In this document: positions 25,820-34,123 of the stretch, piece by piece
Layout: the number at the start of each line of letters is the position of its first letter
Numbering within the stretch: position 1 is the stretch's first letter
NCBI GenBank assembly: GCA_017465665.1
Contig: JAFTVU010000007.1
Location: forward strand, 1-64,000
Reading direction: 5' to 3'
DNA: 64,000 nucleotides
DNA from: Oscillospiraceae bacterium
GTDB lineage: Bacteria; Bacillota; Clostridia; Oscillospirales; Ruminococcaceae
The notes under the pieces: generated by a model
Seen by the model: the letters and a program-made list of their open reading frames with translations, nothing else
What the model was told of the DNA's origin: nothing
The model's database searches: none
Program-made: the position numbers and the translations under genes

Positions 25820-26995
25820 ATGAACATGGTAAAGCTTGAGCGTATAACCGATATGCTCAGAGAGCAGGTGGAATGGGGCATCGTAAAAGGTGCCGCTGCC
25901 TGCGTGTTAAAGGACGGTCAGCCGATCTATAAGGGCTGGCATGGTATGGCTGACGAGGCGCGCAATATCCCGTGGACGGAGGATACAATCGTCCGCCTGT
26001 ATTCTATGACAAAGCCCATCACTGCCGCTGCCGCAATGATACTTATGGACAGAGGTCAGCTTGATATACATGACAAGGTGAGCTGGTATCTGGAGGGCTT
26101 CAAGGATCAGAAAGTCTGGACAGAGGACGGACTTGTTCCTGTGGAGCGTGAGGTCAGCATCAAAAACCTGCTGGATATGACTTCGGGGCTCTGCTATCCC
26201 GATGACTGGTTTCCTGCAGGCAAGGAGATGTCCAAGCTGTATACAAGGCTTGATGAGGAGTACAAGGCAGGAAATCCCTCAGATACTCTGACTTATGCAA
26301 ACCTTATAGGTCAGCAGCCGCTGGCGTTCCAGCCGGGTGAAAAATGGCTGTACGGCACGAGTGCGGATGTTCTCGGTGCGGTCATTGAGGTGGTGAGCAA
26401 AAAGAAGTTCGGTGATTTCCTCAGGGAGGAGATATTCGAGCCGCTGGGCATGGTGGATACGGATTTTTATGTGCCCGAGGAGAAGCTCTGCCGCTTTGCG
26501 GAGAATTATCAGCCAGAGGGTGATAAGCTCATCCCCTGCGAATGGCAGCATTTAGGTCTTACATATCTCTGCCGCAAAAAGCCTGAGTTCGAATCGGGCG
26601 GTGCAGGACTCTGCTCCACCATGAATGATTATGCGGCATTTGCGACTATGCTGATGAACAAGGGCGTATATCACGGAAGACGTATCCTCAGTGAAAACGC
26701 TGTACGTTACCTGACCACACCCCAGCTTACGGACAAACAGCAGAGCGAGCTTACATGGGACAGTATGGTCGGATATAATTACGGAAACCTCATGCGTATC
26801 TGCAAGGATGTGCGTGACGGCGCAGGTATAAGCACCTATGAGGGCGAGTACGGCTGGGATGGCTGGCTGGGCTGCTTCTTCGCAAACGATCCAAAGAACG
26901 GTTACACTTTCCTGTATTTCATCCAGCGCTGCGGCGGTCTCGGATCTAAGCCTGTCCGCATGATAAAGCAGATAGTTTATGGCGCGGAGGATTAA
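25820..26995 (+). CDS. Serine hydrolase, class C beta-lactamase-like
   Basis: The 391-residue protein has the SxxK motif (SMTKPITAA, near residue 59) with the nucleophilic serine and the second motif YGT (near residue 175, in place of the usual YxN). Near the end is GWDGWLGCFF where relatives show the H/KxG loop. There is no signal peptide, so it is cytoplasmic. The family includes esterases, DD-peptidases and lactamases; the cytoplasmic location favours an esterase-like role. RBS AAGAGG lies before the ATG. It probably shares a transcript with the DUF1015 gene, separated by the hairpin element. Confidence 0.8.
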   Translation: MNMVKLERITDMLREQVEWGIVKGAAACVLKDGQPIYKGWHGMADEARNIPWTEDTIVRLYSMTKPITAAAAMILMDRGQLDIHDKVSWYLEGFKDQKVWTEDGLVPVEREVSIKNLLDMTSGLCYPDDWFPAGKEMSKLYTRLDEEYKAGNPSDTLTYANLIGQQPLAFQPGEKWLYGTSADVLGAVIEVVSKKKFGDFLREEIFEPLGMVDTDFYVPEEKLCRFAENYQPEGDKLIPCEWQHLGLTYLCRKKPEFESGGAGLCSTMNDYAAFATMLMNKGVYHGRRILSENAVRYLTTPQLTDKQQSELTWDSMVGYNYGNLMRICKDVRDGAGISTYEGEYGWDGWLGCFFANDPKNGYTFLYFIQRCGGLGSKPVRMIKQIVYGAED

Positions 26996-27009
26996 ATTGC
27001 ATAACAATA

Positions 27010-27046
27010 CCGCCGTTTGATTTTCAAACGGCGGTTTATCTTTTTT
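27010..27046. terminator. Bidirectional terminator
   Basis: Stem CCGCCGTTTGA/TCAAACGGCGG (27010-27020 with 27024-27034) with a T-rich right flank, between the convergent hydrolase and pyruvate kinase genes. Confidence 0.75.
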
Positions 27047-28814
27047 ATTCTTCCTCGCCCGAGGATACTGTGCCCTTTTCTGCGTCCATAGTGACTGCTG
27101 TGCCTGATTTAAGGATCAGTGTAGCGTTCTGGGCTCCTATTATAACAGGAATATCCAGAGCCATACCCACTATGGCTGCATGGCAGTCGGGATCGGATTC
27201 CTCTGTGATTATACCTGCGGCTGACTTCAGCAGAGGCAGGATAGCGGAGCTTGTGCGCGGTATGCAGAGTATCTGACCTGCTTCAAAGCGCTCGTGTGCT
27301 TCTTCCTCGCTGCCGCATACGCAGACCGGAGCGGTGACTGTGCCCTTGTTTACTCCTGTGCCTGTTACCAGCACATCGCCTACGATGTGTACTTTCATGA
27401 GATTTGTTGTGCCGCTTACGCCGAGAGGTACACCTGCTGTAATAACAACAAGATCGCCGTTCTTCAGCAGACCTGCCTCGCACGCCTTATGAACAGCGTG
27501 GTGGATGAGGTCATCGGTGTTGGTCATCATCTCCTCAGCCATCAGCGGAATAACGCCCCAGCTCATGTTGAGCTGACGCATTGCGGTCTCGTTGGTGGTG
27601 CAGGAGATTATGGGGCAGACAGGGCGGTATCTGGATATCATTCTTGCGGTAGTGCCTGTCTTTGTAACGGTAAGGATAGCGGTAGCGCCCAGATCCATAG
27701 CTGCGGCAACGGTGGCATGGGAGATAGCGGTGGATACATTGACGGAGCTGCGCGCCTCCAGCTTGTAAAAGCGCTTTTTGTAGTCGATCGCCTTTTCGGT
27801 GGTCTCTGCGATGAGCGCCATGGTCTTTACTGCTTCTACAGGGTGCTCGCCTGCAGCGGTCTCGCCTGAGAGCATTATAGCGGAAGTGCCGTCATAGATA
27901 GCGTTTGCAACGTCGGTGGTCTCTGCTCTTGTGGGGCGGGGATTGTGTATCATGGATTCCAGCATCTGTGTGGCGGTGATCACCTGCTTGTTAGCGTTGT
28001 AGCCCTTTTTGATGAGCATCTTCTGTATCTGGGGTATCTCCTCAAAGGGTATCTCAACGCCCATGTCGCCGCGTGCTACCATTATACCGTCTGCAACGCG
28101 CAGTATGCTGTCGATATTCTTTACGCCCTCGCCGTTTTCGATCTTTGCGATGATGCGGATATCTTCGCGGCCCTCTTCCTCCAGTATCTTGCGGACGCTG
28201 ATGACATCATCGGCGCAGGTAACAAAGGATGCGGCGATGAAATCAAAGTTTTCCTTAGCCGCAAAGCGGATGTCCGAGATATCCACCTCGCTGAGATATG
28301 GCATGGAGAGCTTTACACCGGGAATATTAACGCCCTTTCTGTCAGATACCACACCGCCGCTTGTTACGGTGCATATCACATCGGCTGTACCATCGCCGTT
28401 ATGGAGGATATCCGAGCAGCGCAGTGCCACGTTACCGTCATCAATGAGTATCTTTGTGCCTACGTCAATATCGTCTGCGATGTTCTTGTATGTGATGGAA
28501 ACGCATTCCGCCGTGCCCTCGACCTCGCGCGTGGTGAGGGTAAAGGTGCTGCCTGTTGTAAGCTCAGGCCGTGCGCCGCCCGCAAACTTTTTCAGGCGTA
28601 TCTCAGGACCTTTTGTATCAAGCAGCGTGGCAACGGGCTTGCCCATCTCCTTTGCTATGCGTACTATCTGGTCGTGTGTCTCCTTGTGGCTTTCGTGAGT
28701 TCCGTGGGAGAAGTTCTGGCGTGCTACGTTCATGCCGTTTTCTATCAGCTTGCGGAGCACCTCATCGCTTTTTGTGGCAGGGCCGAGGGTGCATACTATC
28801 TTGGTTCTTCTCAT
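27045..28814 (-). CDS. pyk: Pyruvate kinase with C-terminal PEP-utiliser domain
   Basis: The 589-residue protein starts MRRTKIVCTLGPATKS and has the barrel signature KIENGEGVKNID near residue 225 and the VARGDMGVEIP metal/substrate loop near 245. The regulatory C-domain ends near residue 475. An additional domain (about 490-585) resembles the swivelling phosphohistidine domain of PEP-utilising enzymes (TEESDPDCHAAIVG), as in Bacillus and many Clostridia. It converts PEP and ADP to pyruvate and ATP, the last step of glycolysis. AGAAAGGAT precedes the ATG. It lies downstream of the SCIFF maturase gene but beyond that operon's terminator. Confidence 0.95.
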   Translation of the reverse strand: MRRTKIVCTLGPATKSDEVLRKLIENGMNVARQNFSHGTHESHKETHDQIVRIAKEMGKPVATLLDTKGPEIRLKKFAGGARPELTTGSTFTLTTREVEGTAECVSITYKNIADDIDVGTKILIDDGNVALRCSDILHNGDGTADVICTVTSGGVVSDRKGVNIPGVKLSMPYLSEVDISDIRFAAKENFDFIAASFVTCADDVISVRKILEEEGREDIRIIAKIENGEGVKNIDSILRVADGIMVARGDMGVEIPFEEIPQIQKMLIKKGYNANKQVITATQMLESMIHNPRPTRAETTDVANAIYDGTSAIMLSGETAAGEHPVEAVKTMALIAETTEKAIDYKKRFYKLEARSSVNVSTAISHATVAAAMDLGATAILTVTKTGTTARMISRYRPVCPIISCTTNETAMRQLNMSWGVIPLMAEEMMTNTDDLIHHAVHKACEAGLLKNGDLVVITAGVPLGVSGTTNLMKVHIVGDVLVTGTGVNKGTVTAPVCVCGSEEEAHERFEAGQILCIPRTSSAILPLLKSAAGIITEESDPDCHAAIVGMALDIPVIIGAQNATLILKSGTAVTMDAEKGTVSSGEEE

Positions 28815-28851
28815 AATAGTATCCTTTCTGTGTGTCTTTACTATATCTTTG

Positions 28852-28909
28852 CCAAAAAAGACCGCTCTTAAACGCTGCCTGCGGGCAACGCCGCAGAGCG
28901 GTCTTTGCT
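28852..28909 (-). terminator. Terminator of the SCIFF operon
   Basis: Long stem AAAGACCGCTC/GAGCGGTCTTT with an inner GC-rich hairpin, followed on the minus strand by a T-run, just after scfB. Confidence 0.8.
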
Positions 28910-28916
28910 TATCGTT

Positions 28917-30278
28917 TTAGCTGTTTTCCTTTACTGCTCTGTCTGCAGCGAGAGCCAGCGCACATTCAAGGCGCTTCTTCTGCATCTCACAGGAGAGCTT
29001 GTGGGGCTTGTTGATATCGCCCTCATAGATGAAGCTGTTTGCATTGCAGCCGCCTGAGCAGAAGAATTTCGCCCAGCAGTCGCGGCAGCCCTGCTTGCTG
29101 TAGACATGAGTTCCTGCAAAGGTATCCTTGATATCGTTGTTGAAGGTACCGTCATACAGGTTGCCCATCTTCCATTCATCTATTCCTACGAACTGGTGAC
29201 AGGGGAAGATATCGCCGTTGGGAGTTACCGCAACATAATCGTTGCCGCAGCCGCAGCCGCGCAGACGCTTGATAGCGCAGGGACCCTGGTTCAGATCCAC
29301 CATGAAGTGGAAGAAGTTGAACTTATCCTTTGTGCGGTTTGCCATTACCTCGCAGAGTCTGTCGTACTCGTTGAATACGCGGGGCAGATCAGCCTCTGTT
29401 ATGGCGTAGGGCATCTTGAGATCTGTAACAACGGGCTCGGCAGAGAGCTGCTCAAAGCCGAGGTCTCTCATGTGCAGAACATCGTCCGTGAAGTCCATAT
29501 TGTACTTTGTGAATGTTGCACGGACATAATAATCCTTGTCGCCGCGGCTTTCCACAAGCTTCTGGAAGCGGGGCACGATTATATCGTAGCAGCCCTTGCC
29601 GTTCACTGTCTTACGGATACGGTCTGTTACTTCCTTTCTGCCATCGAGGGAGAGCACGCAGTTGCTCATCTCACGGTTGATGTATTCTATCTTGTCATCT
29701 GTAAGCAGCATACCGTTTGTGGTAATGGTGAAGCGGAAGTTCTTGCCGTGCTGCTTTTCGATGGAGCGTGCGTAGTTTACTGTTTCAACAACGGTATCCC
29801 AAGCCATCAGAGGCTCGCCGCCGAAGAAGTCCAGCTCAAGATTTACACGGTCGCCAGAATTTTCGATGAGGAAATCGATAGCCTTTCTGCCTGTTTCGGG
29901 GGACATCACGCAGCGGTCGCCGCCGAAATCACCTGTTTCAGCGAAGCAGTATTCGCAGCGCAGGTTGCAGTCATGGGAAACGTTCAGGCACATGGATTTT
30001 ACGGGGGACTTCATCTTTGTGTTGGTGTAGCGCTCGTAATCATCCTCTGTCAGGAGTGCGCCGTCCTTGTAGAGCTCGTAGAGCTCGGCGTAGCTCTCAC
30101 GAACATCGCTTTCGGGATACTTCGAGAGCTTAGTGATGAGCTCTGCGGGACATTCCTCTGCCATGGGCGCGCTCACATGGTCAAGTATATCGAAAGCGCA
30201 GTCATCCAGCAGATGAACGCCGTTGCTGTTTACATCCAGCACGATATTGTATCCCAGCTGTTTAAACTTATGTATCAT
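28917..30278 (-). CDS. scfB: SCIFF peptide maturase (radical SAM/SPASM, thioether-forming)
   Basis: The 453-residue enzyme has an N-terminal peptide-recognition region (RRE-like, residues about 1-85) and the radical SAM motif CNLRCEYC (C104, C108, C111). A SPASM/Twitch C-terminus with many cysteines (GCGCGNDY, FPCHQF, CRDCWAKFFCSGGC) binds two auxiliary Fe-S clusters. From studied relatives, it joins Cys thiols of the SCIFF peptide to neighbouring alpha-carbons, making thioether cross-links. Its substrate gene lies just upstream (30380-30523) on the same strand, separated by a hairpin. The pair is nearly universal in Clostridia, and its physiological role remains uncertain. Confidence 0.93.
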   Translation of the reverse strand: MIHKFKQLGYNIVLDVNSNGVHLLDDCAFDILDHVSAPMAEECPAELITKLSKYPESDVRESYAELYELYKDGALLTEDDYERYTNTKMKSPVKSMCLNVSHDCNLRCEYCFAETGDFGGDRCVMSPETGRKAIDFLIENSGDRVNLELDFFGGEPLMAWDTVVETVNYARSIEKQHGKNFRFTITTNGMLLTDDKIEYINREMSNCVLSLDGRKEVTDRIRKTVNGKGCYDIIVPRFQKLVESRGDKDYYVRATFTKYNMDFTDDVLHMRDLGFEQLSAEPVVTDLKMPYAITEADLPRVFNEYDRLCEVMANRTKDKFNFFHFMVDLNQGPCAIKRLRGCGCGNDYVAVTPNGDIFPCHQFVGIDEWKMGNLYDGTFNNDIKDTFAGTHVYSKQGCRDCWAKFFCSGGCNANSFIYEGDINKPHKLSCEMQKKRLECALALAADRAVKENS

Positions 30279-30320
30279 TATTGATTTACCTTTCGTTATG
30301 GAATATATGGAATATAAGAG

Positions 30321-30355
30321 GTCAAAAATTTTGGGCGGAACTTACCGCCCAAAAT
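30321..30355 (-). terminator. Attenuator hairpin between scfA and scfB
   Basis: A perfect 11-bp stem (30328-30338 with 30345-30355, loop of 6) is followed on the minus strand by four T. It probably ends most transcripts after the peptide gene and lets a minority continue into the maturase gene. Confidence 0.65.
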
Positions 30356-30379
30356 AATTTCCTTAACAAGTAAAGCCGA

Positions 30380-30523
30380 TTACTTTACAGCCTCGCACTT
30401 CTGGTTAGCAACTGTGCAGGAGGTCTTGCAAGCAGACTGGCAGGAGGACTGGCACTTGCCGCAGCCGCCCTTAGCAGCAGTAGACTTGAGATCAGCCTTG
30501 TTGATAGTTGTGATGTGCTTCAA
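30380..30523 (-). CDS. scfA: SCIFF ribosomal peptide (six cysteines in forty-five residues)
   Basis: This 47-codon gene encodes a peptide beginning MKHITTINKADLKST, with a leader of about 18 residues and a core with cysteines at 21, 24, 28, 32, 36 and 43. The spacing and the CQSACKTSC core match the SCIFF family. The start is TTG at 30523, supported by AGAGGTG six bases upstream; there is no ATG in frame. The maturase gene lies 101 bp downstream behind an attenuator-like hairpin, giving the peptide a likely expression surplus. The cross-linked product is probably cytoplasmic at first; no dedicated protease or exporter is visible next to it. Confidence 0.95.
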   Translation of the reverse strand: MKHITTINKADLKSTAAKGGCGKCQSSCQSACKTSCTVANQKCEAVK

Positions 30524-30585
30524 AAGGAACACCTCTTTCTTAAAAATGATGATTGCTCAGGGCAGAACCCTATTGCTTATTGTAT

Positions 30586-30614
30586 AGTATAGCATACCTT
30601 GCAGGATTTTTCAA
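30586..30614 (-). promoter_or_regulatory. scfA promoter TTGAAA-17-TATACT (extended -10)
   Basis: On the minus strand, -35 TTGAAA (30609-30614), 17-bp spacer ending in TGC, -10 TATACT (30586-30591). It begins right after the glycosyltransferase-like gene, so scfA is transcribed separately from that gene. Confidence 0.8.
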
Positions 30615-30640
30615 GGGGGTAAATGAATTTTTGTTCTTTC

Positions 30641-31462
30641 TTATACCAGTGAGCCGATGATATCCGCAGTGTAAGCGTACTCGGGAAATTCTGTGCGGAT
30701 CCTGTCAGCAGCCTTTCGGCAGAAATCCTTGTGCAGCGCAGGATTATCGCGCATTGCCTGCTTCGCACCCCAGAGGTGAGTAAAGCTGTCCTGCGGGAAG
30801 AACAGGTGTTCCTTATCCAGCAGCGTCCGTATGGGAGTGCCTGTGTATTCCGCGCACATAGCCGCCATGCGCTGCTCTGCCATTACCATGTAGCAGAGTC
30901 TGTCCTCACATGGGACAGCGGATTTCATGAACGCGATAGCCTGAGAAACATAGAAATCCTTGAAATCATTATCGGGAAGATATAAAAACGCGGTGTTGAT
31001 GGGCAGTATTCCTCTGCTGAACGGCGGCATTACATGGTCTTTCAGTCTGAAATATTCAAGAGGCGGATAGATATCGGGGAATAGCTCCTCGCGGTGTGCA
31101 GCGACTATCTCACGTCCCAGAGTGAGAGGCTTCCACACGATGAAATCGGTGTCTATCATAACACAGGGCGCTTCGGCTTCCCTGAGTGCGAAAAGCTTGC
31201 CGCCTGCCCAGAACATCTTCGGGTCCACACCCTCAAGGTCATCAGGGACGCATACGCGCACCTCGTCCCAGATATCAAGCAGCCCTATGCGGCGGTAATA
31301 TTCCTCGCCTGCGGTATCGGTGTACAGCGATATCCTGCCGTTGTGCTTTCTCCAGCTAAGTGCGGAGAGCACGGTACAGTAAAGATCGAAATCCTCCACT
31401 GAAAAAGCTCCGCTTTTCTTTGCAAAAAACGGAGCGGTAGAGATGATATGGATAGCGTTCAT
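30641..31462 (-). CDS. Glycosyltransferase-like protein (DUF6734-like)
   Basis: The 273-residue protein looks like a GT-A-type sugar transferase. It has an N-terminal HIISTAPFFAKKSG segment, then ISLYTDTAGEEYYRRIGL near residue 45, then FWAGGKLFALREA near 84. The acidic motif CVMIDTDFIVWKPL near 100 contains a DxD that could bind metal and nucleotide-sugar. I associate this pattern with the DUF6734 family, but that name is from memory. It starts 9 bp after the GSF-repeat gene, so both are surely one transcript. A Ser-rich partner next to a glycosyltransferase suggests protein glycosylation, which is inference. Confidence 0.55.
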   Translation of the reverse strand: MNAIHIISTAPFFAKKSGAFSVEDFDLYCTVLSALSWRKHNGRISLYTDTAGEEYYRRIGLLDIWDEVRVCVPDDLEGVDPKMFWAGGKLFALREAEAPCVMIDTDFIVWKPLTLGREIVAAHREELFPDIYPPLEYFRLKDHVMPPFSRGILPINTAFLYLPDNDFKDFYVSQAIAFMKSAVPCEDRLCYMVMAEQRMAAMCAEYTGTPIRTLLDKEHLFFPQDSFTHLWGAKQAMRDNPALHKDFCRKAADRIRTEFPEYAYTADIIGSLV

Positions 31463-31471
31463 ATAGACCTC

Positions 31472-32260
31472 TCAGATCAGATGTATTCCGTAGCCGAAGC
31501 GATTGAGCGGACATACGCTCAGGCAGCGGTACATTATCTCATCGTATTCATCTGCGGTAACGGCTCTGAAGCTGCCTGCAAGAGGGAAGCCCCTGTATGA
31601 GCCCATTCCGTAGCTGATATCAAACGGGAACGAGCCGAGAGTATATCCGCGGAACGAGCCGCCGAACATGAATGAGCCGCTCAGGTATGAGCCGAAATTA
31701 TATCCGAAGGAGCCGAATGCTCCTCTGTATGAGCTGAGATTATATGCTGCAGAGCCACCGCTATAGCGGAACGAGCCGCCCCTGAATGAACCGAAGCGCC
31801 ATTCCCATTCCCACTCCCATGTACGGCGGAATGAGCCGCCTGCAAAGCTGCCGTAGGAGAAAGAGCCGCCGCGGAACGAGCCGAAGCTATATCCGAAAGA
31901 GCCGTGACTGAAGCTGCCGAAGCTGTAGGCAAAGCTGCCGTTTACATTCTGTGCCGAGCCTGTTACAGGTACACCGCCTCTGAGCAGCTCTATGGCTCTG
32001 ACGAGGTTATCATCCGCCTTGTGGACGGGTGCATTGCACTTTTTGCCTGTGAATATCTCGGTAAGCCTGTCGTTAAGGTAAGGGTCTGACGGTGAAAGCT
32101 CTGTGAGAGCGCGTGCGTAGTCCTTTCCGCCGTTGGCGTTGAGCCATCTTATCAGGCTGCCTCCGAGGAAGTAACCGCGGATCGCAGCAATATCAAAGTT
32201 TGCGGATATCTCATCCGCGGAGAAGATCTTTCTCCTGTTAAGCCAGATAGCATGATCCAT
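31472..32260 (-). CDS. Gly-Ser-Phe repeat protein of unknown function
   Basis: The 262-residue protein has three parts. Residues 1-75 form a helical domain with FDIAAIRGYFLGGSLIRWL and a paired DPYLNDRLTEIF. Residues 108-231 are a low-complexity repeat with 14 GSF and two GSY units, mostly 5 or 7 residues apart, interrupted by an alternating WEWEWEW (148-154). Residues 235-262 (RCLSVCPLNRFGYGIHLI) close it. In 117-164 the aromatic positions keep a 5-residue register for long stretches (129, 134, 139, 144, 154, 159, 164), compatible with a pentapeptide-repeat beta-helix; an unstructured Gly/Ser/aromatic domain is the alternative. No signal peptide. It has its own promoter and is co-transcribed with the glycosyltransferase-like gene. 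Confidence 0.75.
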   Translation of the reverse strand: MDHAIWLNRRKIFSADEISANFDIAAIRGYFLGGSLIRWLNANGGKDYARALTELSPSDPYLNDRLTEIFTGKKCNAPVHKADDNLVRAIELLRGGVPVTGSAQNVNGSFAYSFGSFSHGSFGYSFGSFRGGSFSYGSFAGGSFRRTWEWEWEWRFGSFRGGSFRYSGGSAAYNLSSYRGAFGSFGYNFGSYLSGSFMFGGSFRGYTLGSFPFDISYGMGSYRGFPLAGSFRAVTADEYDEIMYRCLSVCPLNRFGYGIHLI

Positions 32261-32302
32261 CGGGAACCTCCGTGTATAGGGCGCATTGAAAATATATATT
32301 AT

Positions 32303-32331
32303 ATTTTAGCATATATTCAGTGCTTTTTCAA
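32303..32331 (-). promoter_or_regulatory. GSF-repeat gene promoter TTGAAA-17-TAAAAT (extended -10)
   Basis: On the minus strand, -35 TTGAAA (32326-32331), 17-bp spacer ending in TGC, -10 TAAAAT (32303-32308). The -35 and TGC are the same as in the scfA promoter. Confidence 0.7.
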
Positions 32332-32504
32332 CAACTTTCCGAAAAAATATATTATCAAAAAAGGCGATTTGTGAAAATGTAACAATTTTGTATAGGCAAT
32401 ATGACATATCGGTATTTCATCGCGTGTATGCAGACGGATCGATCTCTGCCGATGTCCTGCGTTCAAAAAGCAAATACCGTTAAAAATTTTAACCACTGTG
32501 ATAC

Positions 32505-32533
32505 TTGTTTTTTTTGCGAGGATATTGTATAAT
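32505..32533 (+). promoter_or_regulatory. Probable promoter of the mannanase gene
   Basis: A perfect -10 TATAAT (32528-32533) lies 17 bp after a weak -35 TTGTTT (32505-32510), 35 bp before the start codon. The weak -35 leaves room for an activator. Confidence 0.5.
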
Positions 32534-32568
32534 TATTACATATTCATAATACAGAAAGGAAATCTAAC

Positions 32569-33906
32569 ATGAGAAGATTTATGTCAGCCCTGCTTGCAGC
32601 GGCTATGATATTATCCCTTACAGCCTGCTCGGACGATACATCTGTCAGCACTTCGGGTGCGGCGACCGCAGAAGCGGGAAGCTCCACCGCCGAGGCTTCT
32701 GCAGGTGCAGAGACCGTAGAGAGCGCCGCGCCGCTTTCCAATCCCGTTGCCATGGTGGACGGAGATGTGGATATGGAAAAGGCTATGGCGTACCAGACCG
32801 ATATCGACGCGCTGGTGGCTTCCTTTGAAGCAAAGACTATCGATCCCACAAAGCCCGTTTCCGAGAACTCCAACGAGGATACTCTTGCAGTGTTTGATTA
32901 TCTCTGCAGCATCTACGGTAAGCAGGTGCTCTCCTGCCAGCAGATGATGGGCAATGATTGCCACGAGGATATCGTATACTATGATAATACAGGCGATCTT
33001 CCTGCGATGAAGGGCTATGATTTTATCTTCAATACAGGCTCATATCGCAGCGATGATATGGTGAACGAGGCAATTGAATGGCACAACGAAAGCGGCGGTC
33101 TGGTCACCTTTACATGGCACTGGAACGTCCCCAGGGATATAGACAACCTTGATATGGGCTATGCGTTCTATCAGGAGGATATACTCAACTGGAGCCAGGT
33201 AAACGCTGTTACTCCCGGAACTAAGGAGTATGAGCAGGTCATCCATGATATCGACCTTATCGCAAGCAAGCTGCAGGTACTTGAGGAGGCAGGCGTTACC
33301 GTTCTGTTCAGACCTCTGCATGAGGCAAGCGGCGCATGGTTCTGGTGGGGAATCCAGGACAGAAGCACAGCAGAGAATCAGGTGTTCCAGAAGCTGTGGT
33401 ATATGATCTTTGACCGTATCGAGAACTATCACAAGCTCACTAATGTTATCTGGGTATGGAACGGCCAGTCCAAGCACTGCATGGTACATCCCAACTCTTA
33501 TGATATCGCGGGAATAGACTATTATGCAAACGATGTTGACCACACCGCTATGACCTCCCAGTACACAAAACTGGAGGGCATGAATGCAGACAGCGGCAAG
33601 ATGCTGGCGCTTTCCGAGTGCGGATATATGCCCGATCCCGATGATTGCAAGGAAACAGGCGCTATGTGGCTGTATTACATGATCTGGAACGGTGAATTCA
33701 TTTGCGAGGTGAATGCAGGCGGTGCTGTTATAACAGATTTTAACGGTACTCCGTCCCTTAACCCTGACCGTATGTCTGTGGAGATGCTCCAGCAGTTCTT
33801 TGCAAGCGAGAACATCGTTACCTATGCCGATCTGCCTGCAAGATTTATTGAGGGCAAGGATATCCCCTCCAAGATCAAGACCTGGGAGTATTTCAAGGTC
33901 GAATGA
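32569..33906 (+). CDS. GH26 beta-mannanase lipoprotein
   Basis: The 445-residue protein has a lipoprotein signal peptide with lipobox LTAC (C20), a Ser/Ala/Thr-rich linker (21-60) and a GH26 catalytic domain. The acid/base glutamate is E252 in RPLHEASGAWFWWG and the nucleophile E350 in ALSECGY, both in the usual contexts. It is a membrane-anchored extracellular enzyme that cuts beta-1,4-mannan. No carbohydrate-binding module or dockerin is present, so it acts at the cell surface and not in a cellulosome. It is monocistronic and ends at a strong terminator. Confidence 0.9.
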   Translation: MRRFMSALLAAAMILSLTACSDDTSVSTSGAATAEAGSSTAEASAGAETVESAAPLSNPVAMVDGDVDMEKAMAYQTDIDALVASFEAKTIDPTKPVSENSNEDTLAVFDYLCSIYGKQVLSCQQMMGNDCHEDIVYYDNTGDLPAMKGYDFIFNTGSYRSDDMVNEAIEWHNESGGLVTFTWHWNVPRDIDNLDMGYAFYQEDILNWSQVNAVTPGTKEYEQVIHDIDLIASKLQVLEEAGVTVLFRPLHEASGAWFWWGIQDRSTAENQVFQKLWYMIFDRIENYHKLTNVIWVWNGQSKHCMVHPNSYDIAGIDYYANDVDHTAMTSQYTKLEGMNADSGKMLALSECGYMPDPDDCKETGAMWLYYMIWNGEFICEVNAGGAVITDFNGTPSLNPDRMSVEMLQQFFASENIVTYADLPARFIEGKDIPSKIKTWEYFKVE

Positions 33907-33922
33907 TCTGATAAATACGATA

Positions 33923-33957
33923 AAAAAGCGCTCTGATAAAATTTCAGAGCGCTTTTT
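33923..33957 (+). terminator. Terminator of the mannanase gene
   Basis: A perfect 14-bp stem AAAAAGCGCTCTGA/TCAGAGCGCTTTTT follows the stop codon by 17 bases. Confidence 0.9.
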
Positions 33958-33986
33958 GTGCATTGTGACAAATTTCTTTGGGTATC

Positions 33987-34015
33987 TTGACGAAAACACG
34001 CATAAATGATACAAT
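33987..34015 (+). promoter_or_regulatory. Promoter TTGACG-17-TACAAT (extended -10)
   Basis: -35 TTGACG (33987-33992), 17-bp spacer ending in TGA, -10 TACAAT (34010-34015). The leader to the Hpt gene is about 100 nt and contains a weak TGCCGC/GCGGCA pairing. Confidence 0.75.
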
Positions 34016-34123
34016 GTAATCATAGTCGTTTACATGACTAAAGTGATGGTGTTAAGCTTATGTGTGCCGCAGCAGGGCTAAGGGTGTGCATCTTCACTTA
34101 AGCGGCAGAAACGGAGGCGTATT

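Larger units (their letters stand above)
32261..32568. promoter_or_regulatory. Divergent intergenic region with two promoters
   Basis: This 308-bp AT-rich region separates the GSF-repeat gene (minus) from the mannanase gene (plus) and holds a promoter for each. No further structure was found in its centre. Confidence 0.5.

Noticed and set aside
28009..28698. Plus-strand open frame of 229 codons opposite pyk
   Set aside because: Mirror frame of the pyruvate kinase gene without start signals.
32569..33906. A cellulosome role for the GH26 enzyme
   Set aside because: There is no dockerin repeat; the lipobox indicates membrane anchoring.
34016..34123. A c-di-GMP or other riboswitch in the Hpt leader
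   Set aside because: Only a weak 6-bp pairing was found and no class consensus fits.
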